NCBI GenBank assembly: GCA_009617715.1
Contig: VTFK01000152.1
Coordinates: 1,240,001-1,304,000 of the forward strand
DNA from: Plectrocnemia conspersa
Lineage: Eukaryota; Arthropoda; Insecta; Trichoptera; Polycentropodidae
Direction of reading: 5' to 3'
Length of the DNA stretch: 64,000 nt
The notes under the pieces were generated by a model that did not search any database, was not told the DNA's origin, and worked only from the letters and a program-made list of their open reading frames with translations. Below, in pieces: positions 44,607-56,220 of the stretch; positions within the stretch are counted from its first letter, which is position 1, and each line of letters begins with the position of its first letter. The translations under genes and the position numbers were made by a program.

Positions 44607-46800
44607 CCGTTATAATAAAAAAAACATATAGAAAACCTTGACGTTCGATCGATTTTGACGTGCTTTTTTTATTATAGCAAATTTTCGTTTGAGACGATTG
44701 TGCCTTTGTTTTGATGTCATGACCAAATGTTACGATTAAATTACGCGGAAATATAATATTTACTATTATAAACACATACATATATGTGGAATTAGACAAC
44801 TTATCGGCGTCGATTCTTATTATAGCAGTAGGAAGTCAGTGTATGTTTTACACTAAAAAATGTATTTAAAATTACTTTATAAAAGTAATTATGTATTTTA
44901 TAAATTAGAGCAATGGTTATTTTAGTATTTCTTATAATAACTTTATTTATGAATAAAGCGATAAGCATTCAGCAACATTTCTACACAAAAACAATGCTAT
45001 TAATTTTATTATTTATAATGTAGCAAATTTTAAATAGATGATTGAATATTTGTAATGCCTAAAATTTTTTTAGAAAGTTATCAAACATAATAAATATGAA
45101 TTGAACATTAATTATATTAAAATATACTTGTATCCATTGTTCTGGTTATATAAATGTAGATATTTATCACAGTATTATTTTTCACATTTAACATTGGCTA
45201 ATATTATTGTTTGTGGTTAGTTTTTGAGGACATTTTAGTGCCATGTGAACCATGGTGTTCAAATGTCTATGACAAGCCAATATTCATAGTATGGATATTA
45301 ACAATAATAGCCTCGAACGCACCTTTTATTAATTTGTATGCCATGTGGCGTAATGATTACATACACGAACTTTGATAATACATTGTGTCCTTGTCCAAGT
45401 TAAGTCGTTTTGAGTTGACCAAAATTTTACACGCCTCATTGTTTTTTCACCGCGTTTCAACGCAAAATCGATTGCTCCGTTTTGCTTGTTAAACGCCAGC
45501 GATTAATGAAAGTTGAAAAGCCACTCGAACCGCGTCCATTATCGGCGCTTTCGCTTCGGGCTTTCTTTATATTATACTATACATACCATACAGTGAAGGG
45601 GCCTTTTGTCGGCAGGGCGCAGCGGCACGCGCCTACGCCCCCGGCGCCATTTATTTTTCCGGCACTGTCTGTCGCCGGTCTGTTGCACGTTGACAACGTC
45701 AATTTGTAACTAAGAATGATGTCAGTTTTAGCCAAATTGCCGCAGTGCGCCACTTTACGACGGGCCCCTCTCTTTTTTCCTTCGTTTTTTTTTTTCGCCC
45801 AAAAAGAAAACTTTGGAAATAGTTTGAACGCGAAAAGTTTCATCGCTTTCGCCCGATGATGATAATGATGATGATGATGGCAACCGTGGCTGTGGCTTAT
45901 CCTGGCGAATCTAATCCGTTAATGGATGGGCGTATAGATGATTTAATACGCTCTCGATGCATTGTCTATTCTGTCTAAATGTTATATAACCTTCCATAAA
46001 TCAAATGACATTTGATGGACGCTAATTACTTTTCAATACCGTATATATTGTTTATAGTACAGAATTAATTAATTAATATACGGATTTATCTAATATTAAC
46101 CAACGAATTTTCGTTGTTTATTATAATACTTGACTAAAGAGGGTAATTAATTATATTTTAGATTATTATACTTTTTATGATAAAAAAAGACGTGACATCC
46201 CCGGTAGTTGCTCGACACTAAGTGGATGAAACGTCGCGGTGCTAGACGCGTTAAAAAAATATGTTGATGTAATATATGTGGGCAATCAATCACCCATGGG
46301 CAGGGCCCCTGCCAGAAGGACTACCCTGGACCTCCGCCATATTCTCTCGAACACAACAGGGTTGTCAATCGAATGTTATTTGGATATTTTAATCAGTTAA
46401 TCCAATAAGTATTTATATATACTTTGTTCAGAAATCATAGTCAGTAGGCAGTATTTAACAAAATAATTTAATTAGTCTTTGTCATATAAGTCTGTATATA
46501 AAGTATCATTCAAAAAGCGCATAACTTTCAAAATCTTAATATTTCGTATATAATAAAGATATGCTATATAATAAAAAACTATTATATACAAACATATAAT
46601 ATAAAAAAAAAATTGATAAAACAGTTAAATTTATAAAATCATATTTTTTTTTAAATATTCCGTTGTAATTTGACAGGCGTACGCCCAATACGTTACAACT
46701 GTAGCAATTGGGTACATTACATTTACATTAATAATTATAAATTATTATTATAATTTAAAACCAATATATGTCATTTTAATAATAGCGCATTTTTTGTAAA
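44607..46800. other. Gene-free; island (45,420-45,960) with a GAT microsatellite
   Basis: The island has plus (45,482-45,709) and minus (45,577-45,843) frames that overlap and are unrecognised. A GAT-rich microsatellite lies at about 45,856-45,880. A small GC-richer patch at 46,185-46,360 contains a 35-codon ATG frame of no known family. Confidence 0.35.
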
Positions 46801-46807
46801 TTAAAAT

Positions 46808-46862
46808 TCGAGTGCCGCTGCTAGTGCTCGAACCCAAAATCCACATTTTAAGTAGTTAGAGA
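46808..46862 (-). repeat. B-box-like sequence, possible SINE relic
   Basis: On the minus strand GGGTTCGAGCACTAGC resembles a tRNA B box within a SINE head followed by GCGGCACTCG; no convincing A box is upstream. Very tentative. Confidence 0.2.
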
Positions 46863-46869
46863 AGTAACA

Positions 46870-47260
46870 TTTTCACCGGTAGATATATATTTCTACTAGC
46901 GAAAATATAATTTAACTGATAGGCGTTTGTGGAATTATATGCTGATTTAAAATGTATATTAAACTCAATTTGACAGTTGCGAAACATTTATTTGTGGTTC
47001 AAACCCAAACTAAAATGATCAACTAAATCCAACTTGCCCAAATTTATGTTCCTAAACTAACTATGATTTTCGAAGTATAAATAGGTTAGGTTTTGGTTAG
47101 ATTTAATTTATTTAATTTACAATTCTATAAATATCTGATTATGCATCAGATCATCCGATTGTGATCAAATACAGTTTTACTGATACTGAGCAATGAAATG
47201 TAAATCAATTGTTTGATGAGTTATATTTATACTAATGAAAATATATCTTTACTGGCTTTA
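46870..47260 (+). mobile_element. Fold-back family A copy
   Basis: Left flank with TTTCTACTAGCGAAAATATA, then the AAACTCAATTTGACAGTTGC block, the arm GTTGCGAAACATTTATTTGT and the central AAACCCAAACTAAAATG. The right half is only partly kept (GGTTAGGTTTTGGTT near 47,087), and further TGAAAATATATC words follow to 47,250. Confidence 0.6.
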
Positions 47261-48280
47261 AAATTTTTTTTTATATATATATATATGCCAAAAACACCTG
47301 TATTAGAACAAACATACACTAATATATGTTCCGCTCATTTTTTCAGTTTTTTCATTAATATATAATATACATTCAAGTGTAAAAACAGTATCTATTGTAC
47401 GATAAAATTGTTGTTTTGGCAAATATTTATTTAAGACTGAAACGGAGAGATTCTGCGAAGAAACAAGATCAATATTAAAGCAATTCGAAGCGTGAACAAT
47501 TTGGACTTTAGACAGAAAACCAGTAAAATTCTACGTTTTGGGGTTGAAAGTTTGTGGAATATCACTCCGCAATTTTATGCATGGCGAAACTGCAATGGCT
47601 GTCAAATGAAGTATTCGCTATGAATTTAACGGTCGCGTTCACGGGCTATATAAATTCACGAAAAAATGGTATACACGCTGAATATATAATATGTACATAT
47701 ATCGAAAAGATTAATCCATTAAATCGCATGATTTGTTTGATCGGTTGTATTCAGTTTGTCAATTATTAAAACTAGAAACGTATCAAATCCGAGCGTGGAA
47801 TCAATCCGATGCGGTCAACACATTCTAGTTTCGAATGTACATTTATATTGTATAATAAATTACACATAGGCTCGTAATTATGAGGGATATCAATATCAGT
47901 TATTGCGTTAATATAACATTAATATCGAATACACGTCAACGGATGTGTAATATTACAGCAAATATACATAACATGTGCATACAACATTTTTAAAATTCGC
48001 CGAAAAAAATAAAAACGATTGATCGTAGCCACTCAACGGTTATTTCGCCGCATCAACCGTAATAATCCAGTGCCGGTATAACCGATTTTGTATTCATAAA
48101 TTTGAATATAATTTATAACTTTTATAATATATAAATTCCAAGTGGATAATTAAAAGTTGCCGACGTTGAATTTATTTTTATACATAATATTTAATATTAT
48201 AAAAATCTGGCAGTCAGTATCGAAAATAATTTTCTCGTTCGCCTGAAATTAATACCGTCGGTCTGGCAACTTGACAGTCG
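47261..48280. other. AT-rich, gene-free
   Basis: A TA microsatellite at about 47,270-47,285. Nothing else recognised. Confidence 0.35.
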
Positions 48281-49135
48281 ACTGATAAAGCCCGTCAGCC
48301 GAAATAAAAGGTCATTTCGCCTGTCACATTCGCCGTAACTCCGCACATTTTTAAAAGGTCCGAAACATTTTTATTTCATTTTTAGACACACCACCGCCAA
48401 ACAATTCCTCTTAGGTCGCCCTCGGCACGTGCCGTATCCGTACCGCGAACGACAACCTTTTTGATACTAAAGTGAAAATAAACTAGATTTATAAAATATA
48501 ATTTGTTTATTATAATGTTTGCACGTAGCGAAAGTTTCTTTGTGAAGGGAGTGCTCGAGTAATTCGTTTTTGTTAACAAGATTAAACACAGGTGTGTGTT
48601 TTATGTTATACCGTATATAGATAAACATGTACGGTGTTACAAAACTGCTGGTGGGCGTTCAAAGTTAGACATTTAAAAAAAACAAAGCTTTCTTCTAACA
48701 CAGCGCAACCCCTTTCGCGAAACACAATATTCGGTGATTATTGAAAAGTTGCGCCCTTCCGGAGCAAAGTTTTCCCAAAGCGCGTCATATGGCATTTATA
48801 ATCTCAGATTTTTGTGTTTTCATAAACCGCCGCCCAAAGTTAAATCATCCTGGGAAGCTGCGGCCAGCCACCTTTGGGAAAAGTTCTCGCGTTTGTTTTT
48901 ATGAATAGTCGAACACCCTCTCGCACACCTTAGCTACGAATAGAGAGCGAGAGAGGGACGTGCGTGATAAATATTAAAATGAATTAATGCGGCTCGGACG
49001 AAGTGTTCTCCGTGGAGAGGCGGGACAGTTTTAAAGGACCGGAGAAAATGGCGAATTTTCGCCTATGGGATAAAACAGGTCAAGTGGCGACGAGCGCAAC
49101 TCGCAGAGAGAAGTACGGAGGAGGGTTGACAACTT
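48281..49135. other. GC-richer islands, no gene
   Basis: Blocks at 48,280-48,460 and 48,660-49,130 are CpG-containing; GAGCGAGAGAGGGACG near 48,945 is purine-rich. No reading frame of note. Confidence 0.3.
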
Positions 49136-49319
49136 TTTTTTTTAATAAAAGGATGCGAAATTGCTACTGAAACTGGATAATAGCTAAAAAATTATACAGA
49201 TGAAAATGATGTGCTGATATAAGTAATAAAAATAAAAAATATTTATAAAACTTGAAATTATAAATAAAAATATCACACACAACATAATTAATTAAATAAT
49301 ACGAACCGGAGCAACCAAG

Positions 49320-49405
49320 GTCTGACAATTTTTTAATCATAGCCTATGACAAACCTTGTCAAAGGCCTTATCATAATCCTTATATACGACGTCTACTTGA
49401 ATATA
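49320..49405 (-). mobile_element. Reverse-transcriptase fragment of a LINE
   Basis: The minus strand reads VVYKDYDKAFDKVCHRL then a stop and LKNCQTLV, matching the RT block 'vytDyxKAFDkVxHxxLlxKL'. About 28 codons; the rest of the element is gone. Confidence 0.7.
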
Positions 49406-49424
49406 TATTAAATACAACTAGGGA

Positions 49425-50840
49425 TTGCAATACCGGTATTATGGCAAAAATTACCCTACGGTACTACCGATATTACAAAATTAAATACCGGTAGAACCAA
49501 AAATATTTTTTTTGTATGTTTTTTAAATTCGTACATCTTATTTGTTAAAAACGAAATCTCTATTGCTAAGAACTACGAAAACGACGATACCCATATTGCT
49601 TGAAAGCAAAAGTGTAGAATAAAATTATGCTTATTGTAGGAGATTAACATAAGAAGTTTTATCAAAGTAGAATAATATTATTCCTTTTAGTCCAAGACGG
49701 CTTAAGTATGCGAAAAATCCCACCAATTGAATTTAACATACTTGCAATTTTTTTATATGCGCAACGTGTGAAGATAAAATGACATTTACTTTATTTTGGG
49801 CAAATCTAACGGTACCTAGCAATTCCCAGTAATTATGTTATGGGACAGAAAAATGACGACGCCCTTTTTTATGATAGGGATGGTTGGCGAATCGAAAACA
49901 AACGCAGGTATTTCTTACACGAATACTGTTTGTACATTTTTATTTCAATTCAATAATATTTTTACTCAAATAGTGCACGTAATATGCTTCACTAAACAGT
50001 GGTGTTAAATATTAGCAATCGATAAGTCTTTATAATTATATTTAAATATAAAATTGAGTGAAGTGTATATTTAAAAAAAAAATCTTTTTCATTAGAAAAT
50101 AATGCAATGTTATTTTTTTTGTTACCATCTAAAGATAGGTTTTACTAGGACGATATAATTATATTATATATTGACGGGTGTTTTTTTAAATTAAACTTAT
50201 TTTTTCAAGTAAATAAATATGATAAATATATTTTTTCATTATTGTAACAACTAAATAGTATTTCTTTTTTTACCTCACATCATTGAAAGTACACAAAAAA
50301 AGTTTCAATTTTTTTTAAAAACATATGTATAACATAATTTATTTAAAAATGCAAATCAACGATTTTTTCAAAAAAAAAAAGTTCGCATATGTTAGAAAAA
50401 ATTGTCTGGGACTAAAAGGGTTATCCAGTATTTACTTATTTTTTATTCCATAATATTTACATAATACTTTTAACATGAGTAGAAATAAATAAGTATACGA
50501 GAGATAAATATTATTGTGAAATTCTAAAATTAAAATTAAATGTGCAATAATTAAAATCAAATAAGTCACATCTCAATCATCAATCATATCAATATGTCGC
50601 ATTTTGAACTAACAGATTTACAATTTTCTACGCACTCATTTTCTTACATTCTCATAATGTTTTTCGGATAATCGGAAAAATAATGAGTGATATATTTTAT
50701 TGAAATAAATTGGCGAGTAGTGCTCTGGCCCCTGGTAAAAATTATTGGAGAATTTAAATTTATTGTTCCAAAATATTAACACCAGCCCCCCCCCCCCACC
50801 CACCCCGTATTTTTAAAAATATTTTTTTCATAATTGGTGT
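49425..50840. other. AT-rich, gene-free; possible ACCGGTATT element end
   Basis: CTAGGGATTGCAATACCGGT at 49,428 begins a block with repeated TACCGGTA / TACCGATATT words to 49,495, resembling a short transposon terminus related to 4,313-4,374. Homopolymer runs are frequent (C10 at about 50,788-50,798). Confidence 0.35.
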
Positions 50841-51475
50841 TTTAATTAAAATAATTTGTAATTAAAATATTTAATATATCGAAACAATAGTTTCCAGGGT
50901 ATTTGAACGCATCCCTAAAAACGTGGCATTTTAAGCGTTTAACCTTTTCAACGCGAAGCCCATCATAGAATGGACTCGCACGTTTTTTTTCAAAACTTAT
51001 ATAAAATGGATCAACAACTACCATAAATTTAAAAACAAAACTTTTTATATTGAAAGCCATGGATATAAATTCGCAGGTTTCGGGTTTGCTGTTTGCGAAA
51101 CAATAGGATGAACTTGGTGAACTGCAACTAATTTATTAATAATTGGCTCTATTTTGGTCAGCAGCATTTTTAAATCATCTTGATTTGATTTGTTATTTTA
51201 TTTTAATGAATAAATTCATGCCCCCGCTGAACCAACGTTCAACTAATATGATGAAGTAAATGCAAATAAATTATTTTGTACTCTAACACATGATATAGCT
51301 TTTTATTTACTATAAATAAATACATATTTTTTAATAAAAGAAAAAGCATATATGTATGTATTATATTATAGTTAAAGCTGGAACAACTGCTCTTGGACGT
51401 AAAAAAACATACTGTATGTTTTAATATTAAATAAAGGGCGATGAGCAACTTTAATATGATATCGAAAAAGCTTTT
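50841..51475. other. AT-rich, gene-free
   Basis: Open frames of 69-72 codons are low-complexity. No feature. Confidence 0.35.
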
Positions 51476-52345
51476 TTACTCCGACCAGAAAAAAAAATGG
51501 GTGTTAAGCGCCAAAGTTATCCGGGAAATTTGACTCGTGCGAAAGCTCGGAAAATTCGCCCGAGGCAATGAACCGACGCGATGTACACACGATAACGTCA
51601 CGGGAAGCTTCCGTGTCAGGGTTTTCCCCGGCTTTGAAAACCTTTTGATGGCTTTCTCCCGGACCCGTCTCGCGATCTGTTTGCACATTGTTAGCGCGGG
51701 GCGGATAAGCAAAAATGCGAAAATTATTATTGTTACACCGCACAAAACCGGAGAGAAAAATTCGCCCAGGCAAAGTTTCCGCAGTCGCTAACTCGACTTA
51801 TAGCGGAATAAAATATTCTCGGCCCGAGCGAAGACTTACAATATAAACTTTCCCGCTCTCTATTCTCATTCAAATTCGCATAATCTGCAAGAGTGACGCG
51901 GACAGAGCAAATTGATCGAAAGCCACGACTCGCGAAAGACGGGGGCGAGCCGCTTTCACCGGGCGCAAAAGTTTCATTGTGCTTAATCGTTATTTGAATA
52001 AATTCTAGGGGAGAGAGAGAGAGCACACTTTGTCGGAATTGAACAAATTATAACGTATCTATCTGCCGGAACGAAAATTCGACAATGGCGAGTTCAGCGT
52101 TTCGGAAAGTGGCGATACGCCGTCGAATGAAAAAAAATAGAACGGCGGGGCATCGACGGGTGCAAATTGTGCAAAAACAAAAATGGACAGTTAGTCGGCT
52201 GGCGGCCGCGAATTAAAATTCTGTTAATCCGCGCGAAAAGTGTAGGGAAAACTGTCATGGCTGTACCGGCGTTGACAATTTTGATGAGTTAGAGGCTGTA
52301 CGTGGACCGGTTAGTAAATAAACTAGGTATGTGTAGCTCTGCAAA
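51476..52345. other. GC-richer island, the longest of the window
   Basis: Five overlapping short frames in both directions show that stops are scarce from composition, not selection. Purine-rich GAGAGAGAGAGAG at 52,011-52,023 and many CpG words are present. A conserved regulatory block is possible; no core promoter seen. Confidence 0.3.
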
Positions 52346-52913
52346 ACACTGACAAAATTTCACCGCACGTACTCGTATAAATGTTTTTTTTACGTTCACT
52401 GTGATTATATGTACAATACGCCATAACTGTCGATATCGAAAAGCATAGGTTTATAAAAAAAAAATACTGGCAGCTTTGTCATTTAGTTCAACACCTTACT
52501 GCATAGCGAGACAAATATTGATACATTTTTTAAACACAAAGTTCGCTTTAAAAATGCCATCTGACTGCGAATTTTCACCACGATTTTCGACTTTGAGTAG
52601 AAGTAAAAAATCACATAAAAAACAATAAAATTGTGCCATTGCCGTAATAGCGTGAACGACCGGTAACGCGTGTATCATATTTCCCTGATTCGTCATTACA
52701 GCTAGGGATGCCAAATTATTCATTTTATACACGGTAGTCGAATATTTCAAATTTTATTACCCGCGTGTACTTTTGCTAATTTTAAGTACAAATAATATAA
52801 TATATCACTTAGATGCAAACTGCAATAACAAATAAAGAATTAAATTTAAAAAAATACTAGTGAGAATTTTATTAGTTAAATTTACATATTGCAACAAACT
52901 ATTGTCGAGATCG
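52346..52913. other. AT-rich, gene-free
   Basis: CTAGGGATGCCAAATTATTC at 52,704 resembles the CTAGGGATTGCA start at 49,428, so another short transposon terminus may lie here. Confidence 0.3.
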
Positions 52914-53275
52914 TTATTTGCCGAGCAGTGGTAGATAAGCTGGCGGAGGGATGAAGTCAGTGGAGGATCCTTGAGTTCTAATTGGTGTGGCAGCTACAGT
53001 ATAGCGGAAGACGATATCTCTCTGCTGCGGTGCTCGTATGCTGGAGTCTCTCAGGATGTGAGCGTTCATGACCGTATGTTGTCCGCGGGCGGACCGAATA
53101 TGCTCCTTCGAGTGTCTGCCTCGTTGTGACCTTACGGTGCTTTTTGTCTTCCGGTGATTTATTGTTTCCCGTGATCGTTTCGTAACAAATAAATATTCAT
53201 TCAATGCACCAGAGAATCCTTGCTTCTAGTCGTAACGAGGACTTTGTGTGGTCCCACTATTGATGAATGATCATT
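52914..53275. other. GC-richer block with a 96-codon minus frame, possible LTR-like debris
   Basis: The minus frame 53,204-52,914 is Arg/Ser/Thr-rich and unrecognised. On the plus strand the block ends with CGTTTCGTAACAAATAAATA, then TCTAGTCGTAACGAGGAC and TGGTCCCA. An AATAAA near a TGG primer-like word is reminiscent of an LTR and its primer site, but no partner LTR or pol sequence is present. Confidence 0.2.
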
Positions 53276-53483
53276 TTTGGTCACAAAATTTCAAGAATAA
53301 AGAATTATCTGTATTTCTTAGTTTTTGCTACGACATAAATGATCTAATTATATACATTACTATTATTTTTTTTAATAATGTATTTAGCTAATATAGCTAA
53401 TTGATTATACACTAAACAATTAAATCAAAATATACATATAAAACATTATATAAACATAAACAGAATATAAAAAAAGACTACTA
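53276..53483 (-). other. Probable 3' UTR of the LINE
   Basis: AT-rich sequence with AGCTAATATAGCTAATTG at 53,391-53,408, shared with 55,930-55,950. Confidence 0.4.
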
Positions 53484-54231
53484 TTATAATTTATTTCTTA
53501 ATGCACGAAGGTGTTTCTTTATTACTTTGAGGAAGCCCACTACATTTTTATTTTTGCGGATTGTACTAGGAATATTAATATACAAATTCGCACCTCCGTA
53601 CAATATTCCCCTGGCCGTACCCATTTTCTTATATTTAACTATCCTTAAATTGCTTCTATGTACATTTATTATTAAAATACTCTGGTAACATATTTTCTAA
53701 CTTTTATATAAATACTAAAACATTAATCTACAACATTTCTTGAATATCGAACCAATCTAATCTTTCAATCATACTTCTACAACTAGTAAATCTATTTTAT
53801 TTAAAACTACTCTCAATGCCATATTTTGTAATTAATATTAAATTTATTAATGCAATTTTTTTCTTAATATTTCTCATGTTTTTTTTATAATATTCACATC
53901 CAATTTCTCATGTGCTTGTCCCTTTTCTTAATTTACAAATTATCTATTGAATTACTTCTAAAGATACTGATTTAAATTTTCTATTAAATGTTTCATTATT
54001 GTATTGTACTGATGTATTGAATTCACAATCTCTTCTATACTTTCAATGTAGTAGTTTATATGTTTTTCCATCAATCTCCATATTTATATGTCGGGGCTAT
54101 TTGTTTCCACATCTTATTCGGGTCATTTTTTATTTCATGTATCAAGTTTTCATACCATTTTTTTTAGCTATTTTTAACGCTTTGACTGCCATCTTTCTTA
54201 TATATAATTGTTCTAAGTCGTACCTTCCGGA
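53484..54231 (-). mobile_element. Decayed LINE: linker and carboxy end of ORF2
   Basis: From 54,231 leftward the minus strand shows LEQLYIRKMAVKALKIAKK, then after a homopolymer shift KWYENLIHEIKNDPNKMWKQ, then YIESIEEIVNSI: the linker ahead of the RT. The RT core is missing. Further left come RSMIERLDWFDIQEM, NVLVFIYKIRK and NMLPEYFNN, and finally a clean run RSNLRIVKYKKMGTARGILY to LRALRNKL and stop at 53,484, the usual ORF2 tail. So a copy with an internal deletion and frameshifts. Its 3' flank (53,390-53,465) recurs at 55,920-55,985. Confidence 0.7.
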
Positions 54232-55078
54232 CGCGCATAACTTAAAATAAAACATTTTCCGTTCAATTCTCTACTCTGTAAATCGTATCGATTTGTACGA
54301 ACGGTGTATAATAATACACGTAAACAAAGGAAATATATTTAATTATAATAATAAAAATAAAATTTGAATTTGCTTTTTTGCTTTCCGAGGCACCGGTAAT
54401 GCGTTCTGTTGTTTCGACCAATGAAAAATAAGCATTCAAATATAAAACAAGATGGCTGACAATACCATGACAACAGTTTTAAATATTTATTATTTAATAA
54501 TAAAATTTTGCTACGCGACAATAATTTTCATTTATTAGTCATTTGACTGACTATAAATAATCGGATTGCATATTAACTAGGTGTGTAATAACAATGAAAA
54601 TAAATATATACATAATGTGTTGAGGATTAGAAAAATACATTGATTAAACTAGATAAACAATCATAAAACAATCTTCGTAATGAAATCTTCAAATTATGAA
54701 ATCCCGGCGACGGGCTCCGAGGCCAAAAAGTGAGTTTTTCCTTTTATAAATAATCGGATTGCAAATTAACTAGGCGTGCTATAACTATGAAAATTAAATA
54801 TATACATAATGTGTTCAGTAAAAGAAGAATACATTGATTCAATTGGATAAACAATATTCGTAATGAAATCTTCAAATTTTGAATTCCCGTCGTTGGGCTC
54901 CGAGGCCGAAAAGTGAGTTTTTCCTATTATATTACATAAACATTATCATTGCTTTCCGATTTAATGCACATATACGTTAGATTTTAAGAATTACAAATAA
55001 GCAGGTATGTTTTAAACGTGAACGTGTAATATATCCTTAGTAGGTATGAGGATTGAAAGTTAATGTCGATCAAATCGG
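54232..55078 (+). mobile_element. Interspersed repeat family D, copy 2
   Basis: Collinear with 6,383-7,140 from CGCGCATAACTTAAAATA to TTAATGTCGATCAAA. Here the internal duplication is longer, about 195 bp (54,553-54,750 and 54,751-54,945), each unit ending GGCTCCGAGGCCRAAAAGTG. It starts one base after the LINE relic ends, so one probably interrupted the other. Confidence 0.65.
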
Positions 55079-55387
55079 CGCTGTCGCAGTGGGAACGCTA
55101 TATGTATTAGCCAACGGACAGCTTATAAATGTGTAGTTTCTTGGATGTTACTAATAAACGACATTTTACAAATATGTGATTGCATACCTGGAATAATCGA
55201 TAGCCAAAATATCTAAGAGTGGGTCATTTTTAATTCCGATGTGGCAAAATATGTTCAATTTTTGTTCTGTGCCTTCATTCCTCTTTCGGAATAGCCAAAT
55301 TCAAGATATTCAGTTACATCAAACTAATGTAGTATGTTCTTTATAAAAAGATAATACTTGCTGACAGTGACTTCAACATGAGAAGAT
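55079..55387. other. Gene-free spacer
   Basis: GTCGCAGTGGGAACGC (55,082-) is the complement of a word at 13,262. Otherwise nothing. Confidence 0.3.
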
Positions 55388-55463
55388 TCACTCTTTGTTT
55401 ATATATACCAATTCTACGTTGTAGCCATATGGGTCATCAAATTGTTCCATCATTGCTTCTGAA
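55388..55463 (-). CDS. Candidate terminal coding exon (unknown protein)
   Basis: On the minus strand a good 3' splice acceptor (TGTTTTTAATTATTTTTCAG) is followed by an open frame AMMEQFDDPYGYNVELVYIN-KE and a TGA stop. The acidic/aromatic FDDPYGYNVELV wording looks like real protein and differs from the composition-driven frames around it; DPxGYxxEL occurs in glyoxalase-fold proteins, but this is too short to assign. Upstream exons would have to lie at higher coordinates; 55,700-56,200 on this strand holds LINE relics. It might equally be a processed or transposed exon. Confidence 0.25.
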
Positions 55464-55559
55464 AAATAATTAAAAACAATAAGACCTTTATCAAGAGTAA
55501 ACAATATTATTACTAATATAATCCATCTATTCATCAAAATATTAACTCATTATATTTTT

Positions 55560-56220
55560 TACAGTAATTACATTACGTTATTTACATAAATATATACCAA
55601 AAAATTATCAGTAATTTTTGGAATTATTTTTACTTTACAATATATTCTGGGTGAAAACTAAATCTATCTATGGTGCTCGATCTATTATTTGTTCTCGTAT
55701 TATATTTGATACATTGTTTTAAACCAAATATATTTGTTAATTTTTGATGTATAAAAATCCTCACATTTGTTCCAATTAAAACATTTATAAGCCAAACCAT
55801 CGTGGTCGCTTTCCGATTGTGATAGGTATAACAATGAATGTTGTTTTACGTGATGTACAAGTATTTTATTAGTTTTCACTAACTATTATAGCCATTGTAA
55901 GTTTAAATGCTTTTTATATTATTTTTTAATTAGCTAGTATAGCTAATTGTTTATACACTTAACAAGTATCAACAGAATATAAATTTAATTATCACATTAT
56001 TATTTTTTTACCGTAATTACATTATATTTTTCCATTTTCTAAAATTATTTTCACTTGACACTTGTATTTTTCGGTAACATATATTTGCCCATTTCTTAAT
56101 TTTTTTAAGTATAAAAATCCTTACATGTATACAGCTAAAAAATAATATAATCATCATTACATTATTTAAAAGCTTATAAAAAATGGGATTCTCATTTCAT
56201 TAGCATAATACATTTTTATG
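55560..56220 (-). mobile_element. Two further scraps of LINE 3' region
   Basis: The segments 55,560-55,800 and 56,005-56,165 resemble each other (TAATTACATTA, then GTATAAAAATCCTYACAT) and weakly resemble the NVLVFIYKI part of the LINE at 53.5-54.2 kb (minus frames read TNVRIFIHQK and VRIFILKKIKK). Between them, AGCTAGTATAGCTAATTG at 55,931 matches that LINE's 3' flank. They look like stacked truncated copies. Confidence 0.4.

Noticed and set aside
52914..53275. Solo LTR
   Set aside because: No matching second LTR, no clear TG...CA ends and no pol-like sequence; kept only as a weak possibility.
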